Assembly: GCF_900205965.1 (NCBI RefSeq)
Contig: NZ_OAOF01000010.1
Coordinates: 62,001 to 126,000 of the forward strand
Length of the DNA: 64,000 nucleotides
Direction: 5' to 3'
From: Lacrimispora amygdalina
GTDB taxonomy: Bacteria > Bacillota > Clostridia > Lachnospirales > Lachnospiraceae
Every line of letters starts with the position of its first letter. The first letter of the stretch is position 1. The position numbers were made by a program, and so were the translations under genes. Below, one piece after another: positions 34,556-44,613 of this stretch. Under the pieces are notes generated by a model. That model made no database searches. It was not told the DNA's origin and saw nothing but the letters and a program-made list of their open reading frames with translations.

Positions 34556-37042
34556 ATGATAAAAAGGGAAATAGATAAAACTTTTGTAATGCGCATTGCA
34601 TCAGAAGAGCAATGGTATCCGGCAACAGTACCGGGCAGCGTATATGGAGATCTTCTGGCTAATGGGGTGATGGAAGATCCTTACTGGAGAGATAATGAAT
34701 TAAAAGCTCTGGAGGTTATGAAGGAAGATTTTGAATACGTGGGCGTGTTTGACGGGGATGAGGCGGTTCTTAATCAGGAAAAAATCTACCTGCACTTTAA
34801 TGGACTAGACACTCTGGCGGATGTATACTTAAATAACACCATTCTTGGCAGCGTCAATAACATGCACCGGGAATGGGAGTTTGATGTAACAGATGTGATA
34901 AGGCAGAATGGGAACGAGCTACGGATCATCTTTCATTCTCCGACCAGATACATAGAGGAAGAATACAAGAAGGAAAAAATCGGTGGTTCTGAGGATGCCA
35001 TGCGGGGATTTTCCAGGCTGAGAAAAGCGCACTGTATGTTTGGCTGGGACTGGGGTCCCAGACTTCCGGATGCCGGGATCTGGAGAGAAATTTACTTAAT
35101 CGGTGTAACAGGTGCCCGTTTAAACAGCGTTTCTGTTACGCAGCGCCATGAGCAGGAAGGGGTATATCTGGGGTTTAAGGTTTTTTTGGACCAAATCAGA
35201 GATAACAGCCTGATTGATTGGGAAAAGTATGACATGGAGCTTAAGGAAGAGGGCTATGCTCTTCGTATTACGGTTACAGATCTTACAGATGAAAGCAGCA
35301 GGACAGTCCGGATATTTCGGGGTAAAACAGAAGAGATTCTCATTGAAAACCCGAAGCTATGGTGGCCCAATGGATATGGAGAACAAAATCTTTATTCGGT
35401 CCTGGTTCAGCTTTTCAACGGGGATGAGGAGATTGATTCCTGGGAAAAGAGAATCGGTCTTCGGACTCTTACGGTACGCAGATCAAAAGATAAGTTTGGT
35501 GAATCCTTTGCCCATGAAGTGAATGGAATTACCTTTTTTGCCATGGGGGCAGACTATATCCCGGAGGATTGTATTTTAAGCAGATGCAGTGAGACGAGGA
35601 CCAGAGATTTACTAAACCAGTGCAAGGAAGCGAATTTTAATGTAATACGTGTCTGGGGAGGTGGTCATTATCCCTATGATTCGTTTTGGGATATTTGTGA
35701 TGAGCTGGGTCTGGTGGTATGGCAGGATTTTATGTTTGCCTGCGCGAATTATGACTTAACGGAGGAATTTGAGGAGAATGTCCGAAGGGAGGTCATTGAT
35801 AATATCCGTAGAATCCGGCATCACCCCAGTCTTGGGCTCTGGTGCGGCAACAATGAGATGGAGATGTTTACAGATGCGGGGATATGGGAGAGTACACCCA
35901 GGCAGAAAGCCGATTATATCAAGCTGTATGAATATATCATTCCAAAGATATTAAAGGAGGAGGATCCCCAGACCTTTTACTGGCCGGCCAGTCCCTCATC
36001 CGGAGGTAGCTTTGACAATCCAAACGATGAAAACAGGGGAGATGTTCATTATTGGGATGTATGGCATGGAAACAAGCCCATTACGGAGTATCGCAAATTT
36101 TATTTCCGTTATGTGTCTGAATTTGGATTTCAGTCATTTCCGTCCTTAAAGACAGTGGAAACATTTACGGAGGAAGAGGACAGAAATATATTTTCCTATG
36201 TCATGGAGAAGCATCAGCGCAATTCCACGGCTAATGGGAAGATTATGAATTATATGGAACAGACCTTTCTCTATCCGGGGGATTTTGATACGCTGCTTTA
36301 TGCCTCCCAGCTGCTGCAGGCAGAGGCCATCCGCTATGGAGTGGAGCACTTTCGAAGAAACAGAGGCCGCTGTATGGGAGCTATTGTGTGGCAGCTCAAT
36401 GACTGCTGGCCGGTTGCTTCCTGGTCCTCCATTGACTACTGCGGAAGATGGAAAGCACTTCATTACTATGAAAAACGGTTTTTTGCACCTCTTTTGTTAT
36501 CCTGCGAGGAGGAAGGCATCCTTACCCAGGATCCAAATCCCAATGCGCAGCCGTATGAGGTGATGAAATCCATACGCCTCTGTGCATCTAATGAGAGCCG
36601 TAAAGATGAAAGAGTGACAGCAGTATGGGAGCTGAGAAAAAACACCGGTGAAGTAGTGAAGCACAGCCAGGAGGAATACATGCTTCCAAAGCTTTCTTCT
36701 CTGTGGTTTGAAAAGGTTTCCCTGCAGGAAGCAAGTCTTTATGAGGATTATGTAAGTTTCAGCCTGGAGCAGGACGGGAAAATCGTGTCCAGTGGAACTG
36801 TTTTGTTCTGTCCGCCCAAACACTATCGTTTTATTGATCCGGAACTGACTGTCCGTTCAGAAGGGGATAGTCTGGTGGTAACTGCAAAGGCTTATGCCAG
36901 ATCAGTGGAGATCCGCAACAAAAAGGACGATCTTCTTTTGAGTGATAATTACTTCGATATGAATCCTGGGGAAAGGAGAATAAGGATTTTGAAAGGACTG
37001 CCGGAGGAATTAACTGTGAGAAGCGTTTATAACATCAGATAA
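34556..37042 (+). CDS. Glycoside hydrolase family 2 beta-mannosidase
   Basis: An 828-residue cytoplasmic retaining enzyme. The N-terminal sugar-binding domain (TVPGSVYGDLLANGVMEDPYWRDNE) and the motif MFGWDWGPRLPDAGIWREI are specific to the beta-mannosidase branch of GH2. Acid/base Glu434 is in WCGNNEMEM and nucleophile Glu522 in YVSEFGFQS. It removes mannose from the non-reducing end of short beta-mannosides, which the upstream importer would bring in. The ATG at 34556 has AAGGAG 5 bases before it; the earlier in-frame ATG at 34514 lies inside the ATPase gene without a good ribosome site. Confidence 0.9.
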   Translation: MIKREIDKTFVMRIASEEQWYPATVPGSVYGDLLANGVMEDPYWRDNELKALEVMKEDFEYVGVFDGDEAVLNQEKIYLHFNGLDTLADVYLNNTILGSVNNMHREWEFDVTDVIRQNGNELRIIFHSPTRYIEEEYKKEKIGGSEDAMRGFSRLRKAHCMFGWDWGPRLPDAGIWREIYLIGVTGARLNSVSVTQRHEQEGVYLGFKVFLDQIRDNSLIDWEKYDMELKEEGYALRITVTDLTDESSRTVRIFRGKTEEILIENPKLWWPNGYGEQNLYSVLVQLFNGDEEIDSWEKRIGLRTLTVRRSKDKFGESFAHEVNGITFFAMGADYIPEDCILSRCSETRTRDLLNQCKEANFNVIRVWGGGHYPYDSFWDICDELGLVVWQDFMFACANYDLTEEFEENVRREVIDNIRRIRHHPSLGLWCGNNEMEMFTDAGIWESTPRQKADYIKLYEYIIPKILKEEDPQTFYWPASPSSGGSFDNPNDENRGDVHYWDVWHGNKPITEYRKFYFRYVSEFGFQSFPSLKTVETFTEEEDRNIFSYVMEKHQRNSTANGKIMNYMEQTFLYPGDFDTLLYASQLLQAEAIRYGVEHFRRNRGRCMGAIVWQLNDCWPVASWSSIDYCGRWKALHYYEKRFFAPLLLSCEEEGILTQDPNPNAQPYEVMKSIRLCASNESRKDERVTAVWELRKNTGEVVKHSQEEYMLPKLSSLWFEKVSLQEASLYEDYVSFSLEQDGKIVSSGTVLFCPPKHYRFIDPELTVRSEGDSLVVTAKAYARSVEIRNKKDDLLLSDNYFDMNPGERRIRILKGLPEELTVRSVYNIR

Positions 37043-37072
37043 TCGTTAATCTGAATAGAAGGGATAGGAAAA

Positions 37073-39340
37073 ATGGATATTAAAAAATTGATTGGGGAAA
37101 TGACACTGGAAGAAAAGGCGGGATTATGTTCGGGAGCAGATTTCTGGCATACAAAGACCGTGGAACGCCTGGGTATTCCGGCAACTATGGTGAGCGATGG
37201 CCCTCATGGATTACGAAAGCAGGATGAGAAAAGCGATCACTTAGGCGTGAATGACAGCATAAAGGCAGTCTGCTTTCCTACCGCATGTGCAACCGCATCA
37301 TCCTTTGACCGGGAACTGCTTACAAGCCTTGGTGAGGCGCTGGGAGAAGAATGTCAGGCGGAGAATGTCAGTGTCATTCTGGGACCTGCAGTAAATATCA
37401 AGCGGTCCCCTCTGTGCGGCAGAAACTTTGAATATTTTTCTGAGGATCCATATCTTGCTGCCCAAATGGCAGGAAGCCATATAAAGGGAGTACAGAGTAA
37501 GCAGGTAGGAACCAGCTTAAAGCATTTCCTTGCCAATAATCAGGAGCACAGGCGTATGACCTCAGATTCTGTTATAGATGAAAGAACATTGAGGGAGATC
37601 TACCTGGCTGCATTTGAAGGCGCGGTAGAATCAGCAAAGCCCTGGACTGTGATGTGCTCTTACAATAAAATAAACGGAACCTACGCGTCGGAAAACAGAC
37701 GCTATCTGACGGATATACTGAGAGAAGAGTGGGGCTTTGACGGTTATGTTATGAGTGACTGGGGAGCGGTCAATGATCGCGTTGCAGGAGCCCAGGCAGG
37801 CCTTGATTTAGAGATGCCCTCATCAGGCGGAATCAATGATGCGGTTTTAGTGGAGGCTGTGAGAGAGGGAAGGCTCAAAGAGGAGGTTCTTGATCAGGCA
37901 GCAGCCAGAATTCTGACGATAGCAGACCGCTATTTAAAGAACCGGAAGTCAGATACAATATGGGATAAGGAGGCTCATCATGAGCTGGCGAGAAAGATGG
38001 AGGGAGAGTGCGCAGTTCTCTTAAAAAATCAGGAGATTCTTCCCCTTACGGACTCCAATGAAGTGGCATTTATTGGTTATTTCGCAGCTCATCCCAGATA
38101 CCAGGGAGGCGGCAGTTCCCACATTAACTCTACGAGAGTGGAGTCTGCAGTGGAGGCGGCCAGAGACAAGAGGGTAATTTATGCCCAGGGATATGAGATA
38201 GATTCAGATCGGGTCAATAGCACTCTATTAGAAGAAGCTGTGGAAGCGGCAAAGAAAGTAAAAACAGCTGTTATATTTGCCGGACTTCCTGATTCCTTTG
38301 AGTCAGAGGGGTATGACAGAGCCCATATGGCTATGCCGGAATGTCAGAATGCCTTAATTGAGGGGGTGGCTGCTGTCCAGCCCAATACAGTAGTGGTGCT
38401 TCACAATGGTTCACCTGTGGAGATGCCATGGATTGATAAAGTAAAAGGAGTATTGGAAGCTTATTTAGGCGGTCAGGCGGTCGGCGGTGCAATCGTGGAC
38501 ATTTTATATGGTCATGTAAACCCAAGCGGAAAACTGGCAGAGACGTTTCCACGTAAGCTGGAAGATAATCCGTCTTATCTTTATTATGGAGGAGAAAAGG
38601 ATGTAACAGAATACCGGGAAGGAGTATTTGTAGGATACCGGTATTACGATAAAAAGAATATGGAAGTGTTATTCCCCTTTGGTTATGGATTAAGTTATAC
38701 AACCTTTGAATACAGCAATATGAAAGCAGATAAACTGGTGATGACAGATAACGATACAGTGACGGTTTCTCTTGATGTTACCAACACAGGTAAGGTTAAG
38801 GGAAAAGAGGTGGTGCAGATTTATGTGGAAGCACAGGAAAGCCAGGCAATCCGTCCAGTGAGAGAACTGCGTGAATTTGCAAAGATTGAGTTGGAGCCGG
38901 GAGAGACAAAGACAGTATCCTTTACACTTGGTAAACGGGCATTTTCCTACTACCATGTGGGGATGAAAGACTGGTTTGCAGAAACGGGCACCTATCTGAT
39001 ACATGCCGCCTCTTCTTCCAGAGATCTTCGCCAGAAGATAGCTGTTAAGGTAGAATCTACGGTGAAAGAACCTGTAGTTTACAATCTAAACAGTATTATA
39101 GGGGATATTTTAACAGATCCAGATGCAGCAGACATAATTAAACCTCTGCTTGAACGTTATAAAAAAGGAAGTGCACTGGGAAATTCAGAAGGAGAGGCTG
39201 CAAAGTCGGCAATTACACAGCAGATGGATGATGCCATGTTCCAATATATGCCACTTCGCCAGATATTAAGCTTTGCTCCTCAAGTAAGTTCTTTTAAAGA
39301 AATGCAGGAACTGGTAGACCGGCTTAATAATAAGAGATAG
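37073..39340 (+). CDS. Glycoside hydrolase family 3 beta-glucosidase-type enzyme
   Basis: A 755-residue, leaderless GH3 enzyme. Domain 1 has DGPHGLRKQ, GPAVNIKRSPLCGRNFEYFSEDPYL and KHFLANNQEHRR; nucleophile Asp229 is in VMSDWGAV. The second alpha/beta domain begins near residue 310 (AVLLKNQEILPL), and a fibronectin-III-like domain (VTVSLDVTNTGKVKGKEVVQIYV) follows. About 80 extra residues at the C-terminus (after VESTVKEP) are helical and not usual in the family. It probably completes cleavage of beta-linked gluco- or glucomanno-oligosaccharides started by the beta-mannosidase. A terminator follows, closing the locus. Confidence 0.88.
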   Translation: MDIKKLIGEMTLEEKAGLCSGADFWHTKTVERLGIPATMVSDGPHGLRKQDEKSDHLGVNDSIKAVCFPTACATASSFDRELLTSLGEALGEECQAENVSVILGPAVNIKRSPLCGRNFEYFSEDPYLAAQMAGSHIKGVQSKQVGTSLKHFLANNQEHRRMTSDSVIDERTLREIYLAAFEGAVESAKPWTVMCSYNKINGTYASENRRYLTDILREEWGFDGYVMSDWGAVNDRVAGAQAGLDLEMPSSGGINDAVLVEAVREGRLKEEVLDQAAARILTIADRYLKNRKSDTIWDKEAHHELARKMEGECAVLLKNQEILPLTDSNEVAFIGYFAAHPRYQGGGSSHINSTRVESAVEAARDKRVIYAQGYEIDSDRVNSTLLEEAVEAAKKVKTAVIFAGLPDSFESEGYDRAHMAMPECQNALIEGVAAVQPNTVVVLHNGSPVEMPWIDKVKGVLEAYLGGQAVGGAIVDILYGHVNPSGKLAETFPRKLEDNPSYLYYGGEKDVTEYREGVFVGYRYYDKKNMEVLFPFGYGLSYTTFEYSNMKADKLVMTDNDTVTVSLDVTNTGKVKGKEVVQIYVEAQESQAIRPVRELREFAKIELEPGETKTVSFTLGKRAFSYYHVGMKDWFAETGTYLIHAASSSRDLRQKIAVKVESTVKEPVVYNLNSIIGDILTDPDAADIIKPLLERYKKGSALGNSEGEAAKSAITQQMDDAMFQYMPLRQILSFAPQVSSFKEMQELVDRLNNKR

Positions 39341-39364
39341 AAATGCAATAATATATTTTTAGAA

Positions 39365-39394
39365 AAAGACGGGCTGTATTTGCGCCCGTCTTTT
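39365..39394 (+). terminator. Terminator of the mannoside/glucoside locus
   Basis: AAAGACGGGC (39365-39374), nine-base loop, GCCCGTCTTT (39384-39393) with T residues: a standard intrinsic terminator after the GH3 gene. Confidence 0.85.
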
Positions 39395-39431
39395 ATTGTA
39401 AGTCCTTGTTTTCGAGCGTTTATCCTAATTG

Positions 39432-40266
<835 letters not shown>

Positions 40267-40274
40267 TAAACTGA

Positions 40275-40320
40275 AAATAAGCGTTGGTTGTTCTTAATGG
40301 ACATCCAAACGCTTATTTTT
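40275..40320 (+). terminator. Terminator after the GH1 remnant
   Basis: AAATAAGCGTTGG (40275-40287) pairs with CCAAACGCTTATTT with one bulge, followed by T residues. Confidence 0.8.
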
Positions 40321-40409
40321 AGGTTCTTCCTTGAATATTCTGGTTATCATTGAATTGTATAATATGATTTGGTATGCTGATAATGTAATAAAATTGTCAG
40401 CTTAATCCG

Positions 40410-40440
40410 TTACGAACGTTTAAAAAATACAGGTTCGTAA
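40410..40440. promoter_or_regulatory. Inverted repeat before the AraC gene
   Basis: TTACGAAC (40410-40417) and GTTCGTAA (40433-40440), spaced by 15 bases, lie just before the ribosome site of the AraC regulator gene. Candidate operator or leader hairpin. Confidence 0.4.
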
Positions 40441-40466
40441 TGCGGTGTGGAAGAACGGAGATTGTT

Positions 40467-41375
40467 ATGGAAAACACATTGTATACCAAAGATAATATGG
40501 ATTCACCCAATTACGAAGTATTTTATAAGGATAATATTCCCTCAGTGGATCATCCTCTCCATTACCATGATTTCCTTGAAATATATTATCATGCGGAAGG
40601 AGACTGCGATTATATCATTGACAGCCGAATCTATACACTGAAGCATGGCGATATTGTTTTAATCAACAATCAGCGTTTACACCGGGCAGTAATAAAAGAC
40701 ATGACAAAACCGTATCGCCGGTTTGTTTTGTGGCTGGAATATAATTATATTGAAACATTGCTGGGGGGGGAAATTGAATATAATCAGATGATAGGAAGAG
40801 AGAGCAGGGCAGAGGTATTCCGGCTTCCCGGACAGCAGAGTAAAGAGATTGAATCCATTTTCAGAAAAATGTGCAAGGAGAGCGAGGGCACCGATTTCGC
40901 CAGCGCCAGTCTTTTGGAGAGTTATTTAAGGCAGCTGCTTTTGCTTCTTTGCCGTTACAGTCAGAATTTTCACTCGGTTGAAGAAACCACTTTTGAAAAT
41001 GACGAGATGATTCATTCTATTATGGATTATATTGACCAGCATTACATGGAACCTATCACTCTGGATATGATTGCAAATCATTTTTTTATGAATAAATATC
41101 ACCTGATGAGAAAATTTAAAAAACATACGCGGATGACCGTTATGGATTATTGCAAAAAACGTCGTCTGATTATAGCGAGGAATCATCTGATGGAAGGAGC
41201 AAGAATACAGGATATCTATAAACTAAGCGGTTTTGATGATTATTCTAATTTTTTCAGAGCATTTAAATCTACATATCAAATGTCCCCAAGAGATTATAAG
41301 AATTATATGATTCAAAACCATAATAGTACAATACAGCTGGCGGTGGATCGTGACCAGATTAATAAGAGACATTAA
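40467..41375 (+). CDS. AraC family regulator of the sucrose phosphorylase locus
   Basis: A 302-residue regulator. The first 100 residues form a cupin sugar-sensing domain (HPLHYHDFLEIYYHAEGDCDYIIDSRIYTLKHGDIVLINNQRLHR). The last 100 hold two helix-turn-helix motifs (ITLDMIANHFFMNKYHLMRKFKKHTRMTVMDYCKKRRL and IQDIYKLSGFDDYSNFFRAFKSTYQMSPRDYK). GGAG lies 6 bases before the ATG at 40467; an in-frame ATG at 40440 sits in the inverted repeat and lacks a ribosome site. It probably activates the importer operon that follows. Confidence 0.88.
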   Translation: MENTLYTKDNMDSPNYEVFYKDNIPSVDHPLHYHDFLEIYYHAEGDCDYIIDSRIYTLKHGDIVLINNQRLHRAVIKDMTKPYRRFVLWLEYNYIETLLGGEIEYNQMIGRESRAEVFRLPGQQSKEIESIFRKMCKESEGTDFASASLLESYLRQLLLLLCRYSQNFHSVEETTFENDEMIHSIMDYIDQHYMEPITLDMIANHFFMNKYHLMRKFKKHTRMTVMDYCKKRRLIIARNHLMEGARIQDIYKLSGFDDYSNFFRAFKSTYQMSPRDYKNYMIQNHNSTIQLAVDRDQINKRH

Positions 41376-41389
41376 ATACATAAATTGTC

Positions 41390-41448
41390 AACATTTGCAA
41401 TGTTCACGCCAGTTTTCGTTATTTATTCTCAATTTATAATGCTATAAT
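41390..41448 (+). promoter_or_regulatory. Activator-type promoter of the sugar importer operon
   Basis: A good -10 box TATAAT (41443-41448) has no clear -35 box at the right distance. A palindrome AACATTTGCAATGTT (41390-41404) lies about 45 bases upstream. This pattern fits a promoter that needs an activator, probably the AraC protein encoded just before it. Confidence 0.5.
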
Positions 41449-41516
41449 TTATACAAGAGATGGTGTTAGATCTCAAAGAAAAATGGCAATATATACAATG
41501 AGAAGGAGGATTATTT

Positions 41517-42863
41517 ATGAAAAAGGTTATTAGTTTTTTATTGGCGGGTGTCATGGCAGCATCATTGACAGCCTGTTCCGGAGCTGCCAAAGAGACTGCT
41601 CCTGCAAAACAGGAAGAAACGAAAGCAGCAGAACAGACAAACGACAGCAAAGGCAGCGGGGAAAAAGTGGAGATCAGTTTTCTTGTGACAAAACCGGAAA
41701 TTGTTCCTCAGTTTGAAGAAACATTCAATCGATATACCCAGTCTCATCCCAATGTGACGATTACAGCAATTCCACTTTCAGGGCAGACCATATATGAAAA
41801 ACTTACTTCCCTGTATGCATCAGGGAATGCACCTACGATCACAATGGTAGGAGGACCGGAATTCACATCGTTCAAAGATAATTTTTTAGATATCACGGAT
41901 ACAGATTTTGCAAAAAAAGTTTACAGCTGGGCACAGGATAAGACAAAATCAGACGGAAAAGTTCTTGCAATTCCTACTACAGCAGAAGGCATCGGCATCA
42001 TGTATAACAAAAAGGTGATTGAGGATGCCACTGGAAAAGAGTTTGATCCTTCCGCCATCAAGACAAGAAGTGATTTTGCAAAACTTCTGGAAGAGATTTC
42101 AAAGACAAAGTACGCACCGGTACAGATCACCAATAAGGACTGGCTGTTAGGTTCTCATTTAACTTCCGTATTATATGGTTCTGTAAGCAAGAACTATGAT
42201 GAGAGGCAGGCTGTTATAGAGGCATGCCGCAAGGGAGAATATGATTTTGCAGACAGTGAGGTGTTTAACAACTGGATGGATACGTTTGACCTTCTCATGA
42301 AATATAACAAGTATGCAAAATCACCTCTTGCCAATGCTTATGAGGATGACCAGCTGATGATGGCAAGTGATGAAGTTGCTTTCTGGCCCATTGGAAATTA
42401 TATTTATCCAAACATCGTTGATATCAACCCGGATGCTGAGGTTGGCCTGATGCCATATCCAATGGGAGATGACGAATCAACTGTGGGAAATAATGAAATT
42501 GTATTGTCTTACTCCATGTTTGCCATTGATGCAAAACAGTCAAAACCAGAGCAGCAGGCTGCAGCCATTGATTTCTTTAACTGGCTGATCGCTTCTGAAG
42601 AAGGTCAGGATTCCTATGTCAATACTCTTATGTTTGTACCGATTTTCGAAGGCTTTGGTATTCAGCCCACGAATCCGGTAGCAAAGCAGATTGTTTCTTA
42701 TATGGAGCAGGGAGATACACTGGAGAGAATGAGTGATTATTTCCCGGCTGGTGTCATGAATCAGTTTGGTGCAACCATGCAGCAGTATCTGGCCGGCAAG
42801 ATTACTAGAGCCGATGTTGCAAGTCAGTTTCAGGAAAAATGGCTGGAATTCTCCAATAAATAA
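41517..42863 (+). CDS. Sugar ABC transporter substrate-binding lipoprotein (family 1)
   Basis: A 448-residue binding protein with signal peptide and lipobox LTACS (Cys near 20), then a charged linker. The fold is that of MalE-like family-1 proteins: VEISFLVTKPEIVPQFEETFNRYTQSHPNVTI at the start of the mature domain, AIPTTAEGIGIMYNKKV near 160, and AAAIDFFNWLIASEEGQ near 345. It captures a short sugar outside the membrane. Sucrose or another alpha-glucoside is likely because the operon ends in sucrose phosphorylase. AAGGAGG precedes the ATG. Confidence 0.88.
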   Translation: MKKVISFLLAGVMAASLTACSGAAKETAPAKQEETKAAEQTNDSKGSGEKVEISFLVTKPEIVPQFEETFNRYTQSHPNVTITAIPLSGQTIYEKLTSLYASGNAPTITMVGGPEFTSFKDNFLDITDTDFAKKVYSWAQDKTKSDGKVLAIPTTAEGIGIMYNKKVIEDATGKEFDPSAIKTRSDFAKLLEEISKTKYAPVQITNKDWLLGSHLTSVLYGSVSKNYDERQAVIEACRKGEYDFADSEVFNNWMDTFDLLMKYNKYAKSPLANAYEDDQLMMASDEVAFWPIGNYIYPNIVDINPDAEVGLMPYPMGDDESTVGNNEIVLSYSMFAIDAKQSKPEQQAAAIDFFNWLIASEEGQDSYVNTLMFVPIFEGFGIQPTNPVAKQIVSYMEQGDTLERMSDYFPAGVMNQFGATMQQYLAGKITRADVASQFQEKWLEFSNK

Positions 42864-42883
42864 AAGAGGATACGGGAGATATT

Positions 42884-43774
42884 ATGTATAAAGAAAAATC
42901 AATTTTAAAAAGTTTTCAGGTATTTGCTACATTTGGGTTAATCCCATTGTTGGTTTTTGGTATCGTAGTACTCATCCCTTTCTTTTCCGGTCTGTTTTTA
43001 TCACTTACGAATTGGAATGGTTCCATAGACGGCAAAATTGAGTTTATTGGAATCGGAAATTATATTTCAGCAGTCAGGGACCCCGCATTCTGGGGGTCTC
43101 TGGGTAAAACGTTTTATTATGTTTTTTTTGTTATGATATTAACAAATACATCTGCTTTTTTATTCGGTATGCTGGTAACCAGCGGTATGAAAGGACAGAA
43201 TTTTTACAGGGCGGGGTATTTTACTCCTAATCTGATCGGCGGCGTAATTTTAGGATATATCTGGCAGTTTATTTTTTCCAGGGTATTTGTATATTTTGGA
43301 ATGAAGACAGGTATCCCATTTTTTGAAATCAGCTGGCTGACAGAACCTCATGCAGCTTTATGGGCCCTGATCGTAGTAGGTGTCTGGCAGAATGCTGGTT
43401 ATATGATGTTAATTTACATTGCGGGATTCGTGGGAATTGATAAAAGTCTGCTTGAAGCGGCACGAATGGATGGAGCAAGTCCGCTTCAGATGCTTCAGAA
43501 AATAAAAATACCAATGATGGTGCCGGCATTTACCATCACGCTGTTTCTCACCTTAAGAAAAGCATTCATGGTTTATGATGTGAATCTCTCTCTGACAAAA
43601 GGAGGACCTTATAATACCACAGAGCTGATTTCCATGCATGTGTACAATGAAGCTTTTTTAAACCAGAATATGGGTCCTGGCCAGGCAAAGGCATTTTTAC
43701 TGTTTTTACTGGTCGCTGTTATTGCGGTTGCCCAGGTGGCAGCATTAAAGAAGAAGGAGGTTGATGCAATATGA
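42884..43774 (+). CDS. Sugar ABC transporter permease, MalF type
   Basis: A 296-residue inner-membrane protein with six helices and the EAA loop IDKSLLEAARMDGASPLQMLQKIKIPMM near residue 190. Pairs with the next gene to form the channel. A ribosome site (GGGAG) lies before ATG, and its end overlaps the next start. Confidence 0.88.
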   Translation: MYKEKSILKSFQVFATFGLIPLLVFGIVVLIPFFSGLFLSLTNWNGSIDGKIEFIGIGNYISAVRDPAFWGSLGKTFYYVFFVMILTNTSAFLFGMLVTSGMKGQNFYRAGYFTPNLIGGVILGYIWQFIFSRVFVYFGMKTGIPFFEISWLTEPHAALWALIVVGVWQNAGYMMLIYIAGFVGIDKSLLEAARMDGASPLQMLQKIKIPMMVPAFTITLFLTLRKAFMVYDVNLSLTKGGPYNTTELISMHVYNEAFLNQNMGPGQAKAFLLFLLVAVIAVAQVAALKKKEVDAI

Positions 43775-44598
43775 TGACACAAAAAAGAATCAACTCCCTG
43801 ATAAAACAGCTGTTTGCATTACTGTTTTTGGTTTTTATGCTTTTACCGTTCTTTCTTGTACTGATCAATGCATTAAAACCGAGAATCGATATTATAAAAA
43901 ATCCCATGTCCCTTCCTCATGCGCTGTCACTGGCCAATTTTACAAAAGCCTGGGCGACGATGAAATTTGGAACTGTACTTTTTAATACTGCTTATATCAC
44001 AGGCTTTTCTCAGATCGTGCTGATTGTTTTTGGCGCAATGCTTTCTTATATGCTGGTCCGCTGGGATTTTAAAGCAAATAAAATAATATTTACAATATTA
44101 ATCTGTGCAATGATTATACCATTTCAGTCATTGATGATACCATTTGTCAGCATTTTCGGCAAGCTGGGAATGATGAACAGCCGGACGGCACTGATATTTT
44201 TCTACATGGGCTTTGGTATGCCTATGACTACGTTTATGTATCATGGCTTTATGAAGGGAATATCCAAAGAGATGGAAGAAGCGGCACTGATTGATGGCTG
44301 CTCCCATTTTTACTGTTTCTGGAAAATAGTGTTTCCGAATTTAAAGCCAATTACGACTACCATACTGATTGTAAATATATTATGGATCTGGAATGATTTC
44401 CTTCTTCCTTCCTTAGTCCTCATCAAGGATAATAACAGGACAATTCCGCTTTCCACATTCTATTTCTTTGGTGAATATACAGCGGAACTGGGGCTGGCAA
44501 TGGCTGCATTAATATTAAGCGTTCTCCCGGTTGTTGTGATTTATCTGTTCCTTCAGAAGCAGATTGTGACAGGAGTGATGGATGGGGCTATTAAATAA
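43771..44598 (+). CDS. Sugar ABC transporter permease, MalG type
   Basis: A 275-residue partner permease with the EAA loop SKEMEEAALIDGCSHFYCFWKIVFPNLKPI near 170-200 and the usual C-terminal helix. Start overlaps the end of the MalF-type gene (ATGA). No ATPase gene follows, so a shared MsmK-type ATPase encoded elsewhere must energise the system. Confidence 0.88.
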   Translation: MMTQKRINSLIKQLFALLFLVFMLLPFFLVLINALKPRIDIIKNPMSLPHALSLANFTKAWATMKFGTVLFNTAYITGFSQIVLIVFGAMLSYMLVRWDFKANKIIFTILICAMIIPFQSLMIPFVSIFGKLGMMNSRTALIFFYMGFGMPMTTFMYHGFMKGISKEMEEAALIDGCSHFYCFWKIVFPNLKPITTTILIVNILWIWNDFLLPSLVLIKDNNRTIPLSTFYFFGEYTAELGLAMAALILSVLPVVVIYLFLQKQIVTGVMDGAIK

Positions 44599-44613
44599 TG
44601 GAGGTAAGCCGAC

